Part shown: one piece after another, positions 9,339 through 18,508 of the stretch
Position numbering within the stretch: the first letter of the stretch is position 1
Layout: each line of letters opens with the position of its first letter
IMG/VR virus record: IMGVR_UViG_3300031841_003389
Coordinates: 1 to 27,666 of that record
Direction: 5' to 3' (one strand)
Length of the DNA stretch: 27,666 bases
From: a virus
The notes under the pieces: model-generated
What the model was told of the DNA's origin: nothing
What the model saw: the letters and a program-made list of their open reading frames with translations, nothing else
The model's database searches: none
Position numbers and translations under genes: made by a program

Positions 9339-10058
9339 CTATTTTCCCGCTGATATACCAGATGCAAGAGTACTGCCAATACCACTAAATGCGCCTGCCC
9401 AAGCAGCTGATTGATCTGCCCTAGCAGAGGCTTCTTGCTGTTGCGCGCCTGTTAATTGAGCAGCAACCCTATTAATTTTACCTTGTTCTCTTGCTTCTTT
9501 TGCGTTAAATTGGAACGCTCTACCTTGGGCTTGCGCCTCCTGAGCCCTTGCCCCCTCTGAGATTTCAATGCCCTGTATTCTTTGTTTTTCAGCAAGTCTT
9601 TTAGTTTCAAGATCAGCCTGCCCCTGCGCTTTTAATTTTTCATTTTGAGCTTCTTGTTGCTCAATATTAGCGGCAACACCTTGTTTAGATTTTAAAGCTG
9701 CTTGCGCCAATGCTGTTGCTCCTCCTGCGCTCGCCCCAGTTGCTCTTAGGGTATCTAGTGTATTTGCCAAAGCAATATCTGATTCTGCTATTTGTATTTC
9801 AGCTGCTTTAGTAGCAACACCTAAATTAGCATAAGGATTAGAAAGCTCCCCAGACAAATCTTGAGCCATATCTGCTAAACTTTTAACGCCAGAATAAGGG
9901 TTTATAACAGATTGCCTAGTTTTTTCTAAGTTATTTAATTTGTGAGCCAATGCTCTTTTTTGCCTAGCGGCTTCCCTCGCCCTTCTTTTTGCGCTGCTGC
10001 TACCGAATAACCCGCCGAGTAAACTAGACCCGACACCACCTACTATTAACCAACTCAT
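9339..10058 (-). CDS. Small internal virion / ejection protein, 239 aa
   Basis: The start is ATG at 10058, which overlaps the TGA of the upstream cupin gene by four bases (ATGA), so the two are probably translationally coupled. The N-terminus MSWLIVGGVGSSLLGGLFG is a short glycine-rich hydrophobic segment, followed by a basic patch (SAKRRAREAARQKR, about 22-35). The remainder (about 35-230) is almost entirely Ala/Gln/Glu-rich helix, ending in another small-residue stretch (GIGSTLASGISAG). A glycine-rich membrane-active N-terminus plus an alanine-rich helical body is typical of small podovirus ejection proteins such as T7 gp14 or P22 gp7. No sequence motif proves the family. A tail-needle or other helical structural role is an alternative. 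Confidence 0.65.
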   Translation of the reverse strand: MSWLIVGGVGSSLLGGLFGSSSAKRRAREAARQKRALAHKLNNLEKTRQSVINPYSGVKSLADMAQDLSGELSNPYANLGVATKAAEIQIAESDIALANTLDTLRATGASAGGATALAQAALKSKQGVAANIEQQEAQNEKLKAQGQADLETKRLAEKQRIQGIEISEGARAQEAQAQGRAFQFNAKEAREQGKINRVAAQLTGAQQQEASARADQSAAWAGAFSGIGSTLASGISAGK

Positions 10059-10498
10059 ATGTTATATTTTTTATTATATTCTTCTATGTTCATAGAAACA
10101 ATTTCTTTTTCTAGCTCCTTTAAATCCTGCGTGTTTGTTGGATTTTTATGTATGTTTACAAATATAGAATCTTCTAACGCGTAAATCAATCTTTGAGAGC
10201 CTGGATTTGATACTGTGTAGCATGGAGCGATATGTTCAACAATGTCCCCATTATTATTTATGATAACTTTCCCAGTCATTAAAAACCAGACATGCAAATG
10301 ATTATGAACCGCCCCGACTATTATATGGTCTTTTTTTAAATTCATTTGCCTAACATAAATTTGATCAGCAAAAGAATGTTTCATAGGTATTTCTGGGGTA
10401 TCGCAAATACTTTTGCCATCGCCAAAACTTCCTTCTATGAGATCAGAGCTCAATACTTCTTTAACAAGTTCTATTTTTTCGTTTACTTTTAATTCCAT
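10055..10498 (-). CDS. Cupin-fold protein, 147 aa
   Basis: The start is ATG at 10498, five bases after the preceding tail gene, with no Shine-Dalgarno sequence. The central region looks like a single small cupin barrel. VHNHLHVWFLMTGKVII (64-80) supplies the first cupin motif with candidate metal ligands H65, H67 and H69. The later strand APCYTVSNPGSQRLIYALED (91-110) corresponds to the second conserved stretch, and H117 in VNIHKNP is a further candidate ligand. The helical C-terminus (about 125-147) is outside the barrel. Similar small cupins occur beside tail genes in marine phages, from memory. Substrate and reaction cannot be read from the sequence; a virion or assembly role is suggested only by its place between tail and ejection genes, to which it is coupled by an ATGA overlap. 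Confidence 0.75.
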   Translation of the reverse strand: MELKVNEKIELVKEVLSSDLIEGSFGDGKSICDTPEIPMKHSFADQIYVRQMNLKKDHIIVGAVHNHLHVWFLMTGKVIINNNGDIVEHIAPCYTVSNPGSQRLIYALEDSIFVNIHKNPTNTQDLKELEKEIVSMNIEEYNKKYNI

Positions 10499-10503
10499 TT
10501 AAT

Positions 10504-12084
10504 TTAATATGATGATTGCGAATATTCAGTAGAAACCGCAAACAATTCTTTTGGGCCGAATGGAAATCCATACTTCATCTGAACAGTAGCAAAAAATCCT
10601 TTAACACCTGTCATTGATCTACCAAATACAATTTCGCCATTGTTTTGAGGCGTTGAATTAATTATATTTGCAAAATATTTATCTTCTTTTCTTGCAAATC
10701 TGTTAGAGAATAAACTATTTTCTAATCCACCCTGTGTTGTTTGAGGCTGATAAGAGAGAATAGAGTTTCCAGTATCTTCATTTGTTGTTATTGAAGAAAC
10801 CTCCCAATCCTTGGACCCCTCATAATTTATTGTTTTAAAGTTTTTAACGGTAGATGGCTGTACATTAAATATGAATGTAACTAATGCAGGTTGTCCATCT
10901 CCGTAAAATACACCTCTTGAATTGGGTACGTCGGTATAATGCTCCCAAATACCATTTTGAGCGCTTATGCCAGCGAATGAATAGAATTTATTTTTTAAAC
11001 TAGCTATCCAATCTGGCTTATATGTATAAAAACTAACCCAGCCTTTTACACTTTCATCAAATGCTAATGTTTGATATGGTGTAGACTCTTCAAATAACCC
11101 ATCGTATTGGCTATCTACGTGAATACATAAGTCATATTTTTTCGTATGTAAATCGTATCCCCCAACAATTTTACCATTTGCACTCATAGAGCTAAATGTA
11201 TCTCTAAAAAAATCAGTCATACCATAGCGGGATATTTCTTCAATCCCATCCATTGATAATCTTAATACAGCATTTCTTCTTCGGTCAGTAAAATATTTTC
11301 TATACCCATATACCGCAAAACTTTCAGGATCAGTGGATATACCATATTCGCCAGCATATGGAATTATTTGTCCAATAACTGCATTGCTAGACGTAACAGT
11401 TCCGCCACCTTCAGCTGAGTATATAGCGTCTTTGTCTATTAAAGCTCTACTTACTTTATTTTCCTGAAATATAATAAGGTTTGTATCTTCCGCATAAAGC
11501 TTTTGTATAGAGCCATAAGCGGGATCTACACCTTTCGTAATATCTTGCGCAACAGAAAACTGATTTGTATTGTTTACCCCTGTTCTGGAGTTATAAACAC
11601 CTGAATATATAAGTGCATTAGATCTAGTTTCTGCTTTTTTGCTAGCATCAACCGCATAGGCCTTTACGCCAAAATCAACAGTTGTATTATTATAACCACC
11701 ACGGATTCTTGCTTCTTCTATATACCAGTCCTCATTCGGCGTAGCGGATGATCCTGTATACGCTTTTGGTATATTAGTAAAATCTTCAATTGGGCCTAAT
11801 AATATATTGGGTGTACCAGTTATAACAGGGCTGGGCTCAGGATCCACTACAAATGTATCATTGCTAACTCTCTCTATTATATGCCCATTGTATACTTCCG
11901 GCCCGTATTCTATAAATACTTTTTGACCAACGTTCATTTTGTCAACCCCTAATCCAGTGGCTATAGTTATAGTGCTATCTACCTGTGAACTAAATACAGC
12001 CGTTGAGTTATTTACATCTGTAATGCTTTTAATCTTCTTTAACCAAAAAGAGTTATAATACTTTAATTCTATAGTAGCGGCCAT
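10504..12084 (-). CDS. Tail protein, beta-rich, 526 aa (stabilisation/muzzle-like C-terminal half)
   Basis: The start is ATG at 12084, with AGGTGA (12095-12100) about ten bases upstream, one of the few Shine-Dalgarno-like sites here. The N-terminal 100 residues form a small beta domain (VGQKVFIEYGPEVYNGHIIE). The main body (about 110-400) has repeated beta motifs characteristic of the podovirus tail stabilisation or muzzle family: LIIFQENKVSRALIDKDAIY, a following AVIGQIIPYAGEYGIS, then FAVYGYRKYFTDRRRNAVLR and ISRYGMTDFFRD. It lies directly after the 1429-residue tail protein with a 33-base gap. From memory, these two parts are often joined in one polypeptide in related phages, so this may be the detached C-terminal half. 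Exact location in the tail is inferred. Confidence 0.7.
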   Translation of the reverse strand: MAATIELKYYNSFWLKKIKSITDVNNSTAVFSSQVDSTITIATGLGVDKMNVGQKVFIEYGPEVYNGHIIERVSNDTFVVDPEPSPVITGTPNILLGPIEDFTNIPKAYTGSSATPNEDWYIEEARIRGGYNNTTVDFGVKAYAVDASKKAETRSNALIYSGVYNSRTGVNNTNQFSVAQDITKGVDPAYGSIQKLYAEDTNLIIFQENKVSRALIDKDAIYSAEGGGTVTSSNAVIGQIIPYAGEYGISTDPESFAVYGYRKYFTDRRRNAVLRLSMDGIEEISRYGMTDFFRDTFSSMSANGKIVGGYDLHTKKYDLCIHVDSQYDGLFEESTPYQTLAFDESVKGWVSFYTYKPDWIASLKNKFYSFAGISAQNGIWEHYTDVPNSRGVFYGDGQPALVTFIFNVQPSTVKNFKTINYEGSKDWEVSSITTNEDTGNSILSYQPQTTQGGLENSLFSNRFARKEDKYFANIINSTPQNNGEIVFGRSMTGVKGFFATVQMKYGFPFGPKELFAVSTEYSQSSY

Positions 12085-12094
12085 AATTATTTAA

Positions 12095-12100
12095 TCACCT
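12095..12100 (-). promoter_or_regulatory. Shine-Dalgarno-like AGGTGA upstream of the 526-aa tail gene
   Basis: AGGTGA reads on the minus strand ten bases before the ATG at 12084. It stands out because the other leaders checked in this window (for example those at 7780, 9236, 10498, 18485, 19316, 20839 and 22066) are purely A/T-rich. Spacing is slightly long for a classical site, so the function is uncertain. Confidence 0.35.
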
Positions 12101-12117
12101 GTTTTTTAAGTTTATTA

Positions 12118-15100
12118 CTAATTTAAATACCACCCATAAGGATATACAAAGCTATTCTGATAAGAAGCGGTATAATACAAGGTGCTTGACTCGTCTTTTA
12201 AGCCGTCAGAGTCTAATTTTACTTCAAACCATATATTTTCTGTGCTTGTAGAAAAAATTCCGCCTAAATCAGGGTATCTTGCCCTGCTATAAGACCCTCC
12301 TAGTTTAAACGGATAGTATCTATTAGCAGTGCCTATTGCTGGCGTTGATGTGGTATTATATACATTTATAAGGCTTGAGTCAACATAAAAAGTCCTAACA
12401 TATTCGCCAAGTGGTATTTCCGAATATACAGTATGAACAGGCCCACTAGGAAGAGAAGTGTCCCCAACGTTGGTTAATGTGGTATATCCGCTGCCTCCAA
12501 CTGTATATAGATCATATTCGTATACTTCTTGCACCTGCCCGAAGCCATAGTAATGTAAGTCTTTTAAATAAGAATCAAAATACCATACAACTGGATCCTC
12601 TGAACCGCTAGGGTCTACATCTGCTGAAACATCTACTATAAATACATATTCACCAGGGGTTCCGTGTGCTGTCGCGCTGGAAGACGGACCTCTTGAATCA
12701 CTTAAATCATTTTTAAAGGTATATGAAGGCCCGTTGTTATTATTTATATCTTTCACTATAGCCCAAGCGTCTGTTGGCGTGGCTCTATGAAATGTAGTAA
12801 CGTCAAAATTTGCTTGAACTGTAGTATTAAACGGGCCGGAGCTATCGTGTTCTACCATGTGCTCTATTTCAAACACAAGTTCCCCTTCCGTTAAGGCATT
12901 TCCTAATTTTTCTGGCGTATTATCAAAGTCAGTTTTTGGAGTTCCGTTATCACTACCAAAAGAAACAGAAGGCATATCACCTGAAGTTAAAGTGCTATTT
13001 GAGGCATAATAGGCATATACATACTCCTCGCTGTCTCCGTAACCTAAATAGTCACCTTCTTGAATTCCCTGCCCCTCGCCAGAGCTACTTCGTGGCCACC
13101 CTTTTACAATAATTGGTGTTTTAGTTACGGAATCACTACCAGGGTCTTCGCTTCCACTACTTGTTGCATCGGTTAATTTAATGTCTAATGGATATGACCC
13201 AATAGGTGCGTTTAATCCCGCCGTTGTTAATGTTAATCGCCCTGTAGTCGAGTACGTTGCAGAAGGGTTGTTATCCCATGTAAAGTACCCCGCACTATTT
13301 CCTGAAACTATTTCCCATTTTAACCCTGCTGTGATATTTGCTGCAGAGCCATTTGATACATTAGCGTTTGTACTAAAATCGTGAATTAATTGGCCAGCTG
13401 TAAACGTGTCATTAAAATAATAATACGGTGGTGATGGCAAATCGTAACTTGGCGTGTTATTTATTAATGATCCTGTTACGGTAAGTGTGGCGGAGGTCCA
13501 AGAAGAAGATGGCACCACATCATTAATTGTTATTTCAAATATATAGTTTTCACGGTTATCCGCTCCAAAAGTATATGTAAATGGAACTGTATTTTGTATA
13601 TAATACTCTCCTGTTCCTCTTTGAGCCACCAAGAAGTCTGTAGTAACATCTGTCCCGTCTCCATTTGTTACAGTGTATCCGCCGAGCACGGTGGTAGAGA
13701 GTACTGCGCCTAAGTTATTTAAAGGAAAAAAGTCTTGCGTTAAATCTGTATTAGCTGCATCTTGTTCTTCAAACTCAAATGTAGGATCTTGAAACGCTAC
13801 TGGCCCATCATAGCCAACAGCCACATCCCAGTTTAAATCAGAAATAAGACCAGCTTCTGCTGTTTCCCAGTAAATATCTAAATTAGATACAACTGGCTCT
13901 GTTTCATAAACAGCCAATTGGAATCTATCCACAATCTGAGTTGTTCCAAAGTTGGCATAGTTGATACCAAATTGTTCTTCAGTAGAAATCCTAGCTACAA
14001 TAGGGTCGGAATCATATTGAAAAATTGGGTCAGTACCGGCAACGGAAGTGCCTAATAAATCATCTGTGTTACCTACTGACGTAGAAATGTCTGAAGATCT
14101 TATTGGATAGAATTGCGTATTCCCAAATACCGGTCCTGTTGCGTTGTATGTAGGGTTTACGCGTCCGTACAGTTTAACACTACTTCTATATTGTTTTTGG
14201 TCTGGGCCAACTTCTGCTAAATCCCTTGGAACTTTGTTTATATTATCATTTATTAATGTAATATAACTAACTGAATCATCTGTATCTGTGGAATTTGGCA
14301 CAAACCCATCAGCAGCAATAGCGCTGGGTAAATATACATTATAATACTCTTGTTCAACTTGTTTAACAACAATTTTATACGAATACCACCCTAATGTATT
14401 TATATTATATGCGAATTTAATGTCTGGCGTATTAATAGGGTCTACAATGTATAAATTATTAACTCTACCATCAGTTGTTACTTCATAAATATTCCCTACG
14501 GTATTAATAACTTCTATTACTTTTACATAGTCTTTCGTAGCACCTCGCATGTAATCGTTACTTCTAGGTACATCTGTATTACCGGCTGGATCTAATTCAA
14601 ATGTATATGTAGAATCTGTAATAGTAGTCGAACTGCCAGCTAATAAATCAAACCCGTTTCCTCTAGCTTCCCCATACAAACCAGGTGCACCATCTGCCCC
14701 AGCTGTAGAAACTATTGGGCTATTCACAGCCATTACAAGTGAGTTTCCAAACCAGTCAATAACACCGTTTGGCATATATCCAGGGTCAACATTCCCAGAC
14801 CCTTCTGGTTCATCTTGTATATACTCAGCATATATAGTGGAGCCTGCAAATAAAACACCCCCTACAGATTGGGCATTAACACCAACAGGAGATAAAATTA
14901 CATCAGACTGCCTGCCGAATTTGTCTGATAGAACAAAACCAACTTGATAATTTCTGTTTTGCTTTACTGTGTGATTTGGGTATTCTATAAAATTCGGGTA
15001 TTGCCCTGAGCCTATTTTATTCTGTACATTAATATTGTAATTTATGTTACTTGGTGCGGTATGTTTTGTTTGAAAATTACCATATACAACCCTATTGCTA

Positions 15101-16407
15101 ACTATTTCTTGCGTTTTGGCTTTAACAGGTACTTTGTCATACACCCTTACTGTTTGCGCTTCTGGCAATGTACGTATAGGCTTTCTTGACTGATAAGAAT
15201 ATATATAAAAATTATCAGATGTTTCTTTTATTTCACTAACCGGTATTGTATCTACGACTTTAACCGGTATTTGATCTGATTCTTTATAAAGAACATCTAT
15301 GGCTTGAATTTTATAGCTATTATCTATACCTGTACCTACGTCTGGCAATGGTATAATAAGCTCTATATCATTAACCCCATTTTCAAACCAATCTACAATT
15401 GTACTGCGTACTGCATTTTCTTCTTGGCCATTTATAAAATACCCTTTTTGTTTTGGTATAAAAGCTATTTGTGTAAAAGGTGAAAATATAGAATATTCAT
15501 TATCATCAAATTTAAACCTATAAGCAAACCTTACGAATTTATCCTCTAAGTAGTCGGGATCTCCAGGCCATGTACTGACATCTGACTTATCTGTCATTGT
15601 TGATAACAAAAAATAAATAGTGTCTGTGGCTGCAATAGCTGTAGCCGGCGCATCTGAAATTGTAACAGTGGTTTGCCCTGGAGTGGCAGAAGGAACAGCA
15701 CTATTTACAGTTATATATTCGTTTGGTAAGATTGTTGGTGATCCAGAAGAATCAGCACCAAGCACCGTCATGCCAGCAACTACTTTTATGTTTTCTGGAA
15801 TATCAAATACAGTTGTAGAAGTAATACTAATAACATCCTCAACTTCTTCTTTTATAAGAGATATAGGCTGATATGGATTATATTTAGCAACAGAAATATG
15901 ATGCTCTTGATTGTAATAATTAGGGTTTTCTATTGCTCTTCTTACATTTATTTTTCTAGGCTGATTTCTATTATCAGTCCAAAAAAGTAAATCTTCTAAT
16001 AAATTAACACCTATAATATTATTTTGTATAGAAAAATTTAAAAAACTTCCCTCTACTAAAGTGACATAGTTTTGTGTATTATTCGCGTCTAAATAGCGGA
16101 TAGAGCAATGTTCATTTTCGCCTGCTGGGCCATTTCCAGCGTGGTTAGTTACAAAGGTATATATACGGTCATTAGTGGCATCCATGTAATACCCAATAAT
16201 TACTGCAGGTGGACTAGTCTCGTCATATACATTGGTAGCCGATATAAATCTATTTCCTTTTATATTTTCTATAGCGCCCACACTATCTTCTTCAGACTTA
16301 CCAACAAGTATGTTCTGAGCATATCTATATTCACCATTAGGCAATAACCTGTCATCCAGGTCTTGGTTCATTTTTGCCTTTAAGAAAGTATTTTTAGCTT
16401 CTGGCAT
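12118..16407 (-). CDS. Large tail structural protein, 1429 aa (stabilisation/muzzle-type, N-terminal half)
   Basis: The start ATG at 16407 shares one base with the TAA of the upstream adaptor gene (TAATG), implying translational coupling; the stop is TAG. The N-terminus NTFLKAKMNQDLDDRLLPNG followed by YRYAQNILVGKSE is a hallmark I recognise from tail proteins of crAss-like and marine podoviruses. The body is beta-rich with few charged helices. FQLAVYETEPVVSNLDIYWE (about 820-840) is a second conserved element of the family. An immunoglobulin/cadherin-like domain spans about 990-1105 (IGSYPLDIKLTDATS near its end). The C-terminal 300 residues are Ser/Tyr/Gly-rich beta sequence resembling a receptor-binding or decoration region. 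Position after two adaptor-like genes fits a distal tail or muzzle protein. The family is recalled, not searched. Confidence 0.75.
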   Translation of the reverse strand: MPEAKNTFLKAKMNQDLDDRLLPNGEYRYAQNILVGKSEEDSVGAIENIKGNRFISATNVYDETSPPAVIIGYYMDATNDRIYTFVTNHAGNGPAGENEHCSIRYLDANNTQNYVTLVEGSFLNFSIQNNIIGVNLLEDLLFWTDNRNQPRKINVRRAIENPNYYNQEHHISVAKYNPYQPISLIKEEVEDVISITSTTVFDIPENIKVVAGMTVLGADSSGSPTILPNEYITVNSAVPSATPGQTTVTISDAPATAIAATDTIYFLLSTMTDKSDVSTWPGDPDYLEDKFVRFAYRFKFDDNEYSIFSPFTQIAFIPKQKGYFINGQEENAVRSTIVDWFENGVNDIELIIPLPDVGTGIDNSYKIQAIDVLYKESDQIPVKVVDTIPVSEIKETSDNFYIYSYQSRKPIRTLPEAQTVRVYDKVPVKAKTQEIVSNRVVYGNFQTKHTAPSNINYNINVQNKIGSGQYPNFIEYPNHTVKQNRNYQVGFVLSDKFGRQSDVILSPVGVNAQSVGGVLFAGSTIYAEYIQDEPEGSGNVDPGYMPNGVIDWFGNSLVMAVNSPIVSTAGADGAPGLYGEARGNGFDLLAGSSTTITDSTYTFELDPAGNTDVPRSNDYMRGATKDYVKVIEVINTVGNIYEVTTDGRVNNLYIVDPINTPDIKFAYNINTLGWYSYKIVVKQVEQEYYNVYLPSAIAADGFVPNSTDTDDSVSYITLINDNINKVPRDLAEVGPDQKQYRSSVKLYGRVNPTYNATGPVFGNTQFYPIRSSDISTSVGNTDDLLGTSVAGTDPIFQYDSDPIVARISTEEQFGINYANFGTTQIVDRFQLAVYETEPVVSNLDIYWETAEAGLISDLNWDVAVGYDGPVAFQDPTFEFEEQDAANTDLTQDFFPLNNLGAVLSTTVLGGYTVTNGDGTDVTTDFLVAQRGTGEYYIQNTVPFTYTFGADNRENYIFEITINDVVPSSSWTSATLTVTGSLINNTPSYDLPSPPYYYFNDTFTAGQLIHDFSTNANVSNGSAANITAGLKWEIVSGNSAGYFTWDNNPSATYSTTGRLTLTTAGLNAPIGSYPLDIKLTDATSSGSEDPGSDSVTKTPIIVKGWPRSSSGEGQGIQEGDYLGYGDSEEYVYAYYASNSTLTSGDMPSVSFGSDNGTPKTDFDNTPEKLGNALTEGELVFEIEHMVEHDSSGPFNTTVQANFDVTTFHRATPTDAWAIVKDINNNNGPSYTFKNDLSDSRGPSSSATAHGTPGEYVFIVDVSADVDPSGSEDPVVWYFDSYLKDLHYYGFGQVQEVYEYDLYTVGGSGYTTLTNVGDTSLPSGPVHTVYSEIPLGEYVRTFYVDSSLINVYNTTSTPAIGTANRYYPFKLGGSYSRARYPDLGGIFSTSTENIWFEVKLDSDGLKDESSTLYYTASYQNSFVYPYGWYLN

Positions 16408-17561
16408 TAGTGTTTAATTATTTTAGATTTATTTCTAAATACTTGCGTAATTTCTTCAAGTTTAATATTTGAAAGTCTAATTTTAGCATTTCTTAATTTA
16501 GCTGTTTTTTCCTTTCTAACGCGATTAATTATGTATTCTGGTATATTTACCCTCCCGGATAAAACGGAGTAAAGTATGTGCGAATAAAACGCCTCCTCGG
16601 CCATCTTAGGTACTCTCATGTCTGAGTCGTAAGCAAGGCCATCTGAAATATACTCAAATATAATAATTTTGCCGACTAGATCGCTTGAAAATGAAAACTT
16701 ATTTTCTCTTTCATTAATTGTAAAAAATCCGTTAACCTGTGTTGTTTCAGGGCTTAATCCATATCTTTGGCCGGCACCGAGTCTATTGTATGTAAAGTTA
16801 TCAATACTAGCGTCCTCGAAGGCTTCGTCGTATGCCCCTGTAATGCGTTTCATATCTGCTTCTTTCCACTTCTCTTCAGTTATTGAAGTTCCCGTTATAT
16901 TGTTATCAAAGTTATCCTGTGTTGGAACACCTTTTGCATCCTGCACAGGTATTTCGGTCGGGTTTGAAGTAAGTGTGGTAGGGTATATTACATGCTTAAC
17001 TCCCAACTCGTCTGTCCACGACACTTTAACATAATTAACGTAGTCTTGAGGCAAGGGTATTGTTAGATTATTTGGTATTGAAAGTTCTTGTGATTTTACA
17101 GATTTTAATGTGTCATAACTAAATTCCTGCATTGCTCTTTTGGCAAAGAAAATAAGATCCGTACGTTTTAGTGAAGGTACGAGTTTGCCTTCTCCAACAT
17201 ATATCATAAGGAAATTATTTATAATATCATCAATTGATATATAAGAATAATCGCCATAATTAAGATCCTTAAGCCTTACTCTATAGTAACCAGCTGTAAA
17301 TGTGCCAGTTGTAAGTACTATTTTATTATTTGATACGCTGTAATCTACAGCAACAGCAGTATACGGGTCCGCTCCTGTTAAGCTATATTCAAATATAAAA
17401 TTATTTTGTGAATAAGCAGGATCAGCTGGGTTCCATGAATTGGAATCGTATAATTCTAGCTGCTCATCGAAGGTAAATTGGAATTCGGTTTCTGTGCCTA
17501 CTGCTTGGAAACTTTGAGCCCCAGCGTAATATTGTCTATTAGTTTCGTTTATTAATCCCAT
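16407..17561 (-). CDS. Head-tail connector / ring (adaptor) protein, 384 aa
   Basis: The start is ATG at 17561, three bases after the stop of the preceding adaptor-like gene. Residues 20-100 form a small beta domain (DYSVSNNKIVLTTGTFTAGY). The core follows: TDLIFFAKRAMQEFSYDTLK (134-153), then LSIPNNLTIPLPQDYVNYVK (160-179). This pattern, a helix with AKR-x-x-QEFSYDTL and then a PLPQDYVNYVKVSW strand, is one I associate with the P22 gp4-like tail accessory or adaptor family and the ring proteins of crAss-like phages. The C-terminal 60 residues are basic and helical (RVRKEKTAKLRNAKIRLSNI). Its role would be to extend the portal and seal the head. The final ATG of the next gene overlaps its stop. 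Family assignment is from motif recognition. Confidence 0.7.
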   Translation of the reverse strand: MGLINETNRQYYAGAQSFQAVGTETEFQFTFDEQLELYDSNSWNPADPAYSQNNFIFEYSLTGADPYTAVAVDYSVSNNKIVLTTGTFTAGYYRVRLKDLNYGDYSYISIDDIINNFLMIYVGEGKLVPSLKRTDLIFFAKRAMQEFSYDTLKSVKSQELSIPNNLTIPLPQDYVNYVKVSWTDELGVKHVIYPTTLTSNPTEIPVQDAKGVPTQDNFDNNITGTSITEEKWKEADMKRITGAYDEAFEDASIDNFTYNRLGAGQRYGLSPETTQVNGFFTINERENKFSFSSDLVGKIIIFEYISDGLAYDSDMRVPKMAEEAFYSHILYSVLSGRVNIPEYIINRVRKEKTAKLRNAKIRLSNIKLEEITQVFRNKSKIIKH

Positions 17562-17564
17562 TTA

Positions 17565-18485
17565 TTAGCTTTTTTCATTTACCTTTTCTTGTTGAACTTG
17601 CCCAGCAGCTAATTGAACTATTTGCGGGTCTTTAATAACTACACCCGCGTATAAAAGAACCCTAGTTATTAAACTAGTTTGTTCTGTAGGGTGTAATTCA
17701 AAATCTACGGTATTCGTTGGATCATATGCATATCCAGTCCCCGAGCTTGTAAAGCCCCAGTTAATATTTTTTGGTTTTCTTATATATGAAGCCTTTATAC
17801 CACTCGTAATGCTTGTAGGATAAACATGTAGCTTATTATCTTCAAATATATATATTGGGTATTTAGCTGTAGGTTTTGTTAGGGGCGACATATTTATATG
17901 AAGAAAATCGTTTCTATCAACCCTTTCAACTTCTTTTTCATCGTTATATATTACAGTACCGATTTTATAAAAATCATTTTCATATAAATCAACCTGTATA
18001 ATTTCACCTCCAGCCGGAACAGTAGTTAGCTGAACAAAAGTACCGCCTAATGATATTGTATAGTCTACGGTTTCTGTTAGCAAAACACCATCTTGAAATA
18101 CCTGAACTATACCTGCTGCTACGTCAGCGGCTTGTAAACTTGAAAAATAATATGATTGCTGCCCTGAAACAGCAGTAAAAATTTCTTGCCCTGTATAAGA
18201 AGAAGGTGTTGGCAAGTTAAAATAATTTGAAACGTACGTTGCAGTGGCTGGTACGTTTTTAAATGGAGCAAGCTTTTCTTCAAGATTCTTAACTCTATTC
18301 GCATATTCGCTGTCATTTTCAGGAACGCGTAATTGTTGGTTTAAATCTTCAAAGTATTCATTGAATATCTCAAGTTGAACTTGCGTACCTATCTTGTTAA
18401 ACTCGTCAGGTGTTAAGTAACCACGCTGCTCTTTGTTCATTATTAACAAGACAGTTCTATATACTTTATCTACGCTTACTGCCAT
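17565..18485 (-). CDS. Ring/adaptor-like structural protein, 306 aa
   Basis: The start used here is ATG at 18485, giving MAVSVDKVYRTVLLIMNKEQ. A longer frame from a TTG at 18518 would translate through an intergenic hairpin and is unlikely. The N-terminal helical part (1-75) contains RGYLTPDEFNKIGTQVQLEI, a conserved-looking structural signature. Residues 101-168 form a beta domain with VQVFQDGVLLTETVDYTISL and a following strand pair, a fold common in phage adhesin and connector proteins. The C-terminal part (about 185-306) contains basic and aromatic beta strands and ends in a Gln-rich helix. It lies between the head genes and the second adaptor gene, three bases before it, so a connector ring is the best guess. 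Another virion component of the neck is possible. Confidence 0.65.
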   Translation of the reverse strand: MAVSVDKVYRTVLLIMNKEQRGYLTPDEFNKIGTQVQLEIFNEYFEDLNQQLRVPENDSEYANRVKNLEEKLAPFKNVPATATYVSNYFNLPTPSSYTGQEIFTAVSGQQSYYFSSLQAADVAAGIVQVFQDGVLLTETVDYTISLGGTFVQLTTVPAGGEIIQVDLYENDFYKIGTVIYNDEKEVERVDRNDFLHINMSPLTKPTAKYPIYIFEDNKLHVYPTSITSGIKASYIRKPKNINWGFTSSGTGYAYDPTNTVDFELHPTEQTSLITRVLLYAGVVIKDPQIVQLAAGQVQQEKVNEKS

Positions 18486-18508
18486 TTGTTTAGTTATATT
18501 TTTAATAA

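Noticed and set aside
12464-12473. Second copy of the palindrome CCAACGTTGG, also found at 9324-9333, as a possible operator
   Set aside because: This copy is inside the large tail gene, where it encodes Thr-Asn-Val-Gly; two copies alone do not support a regulatory site.
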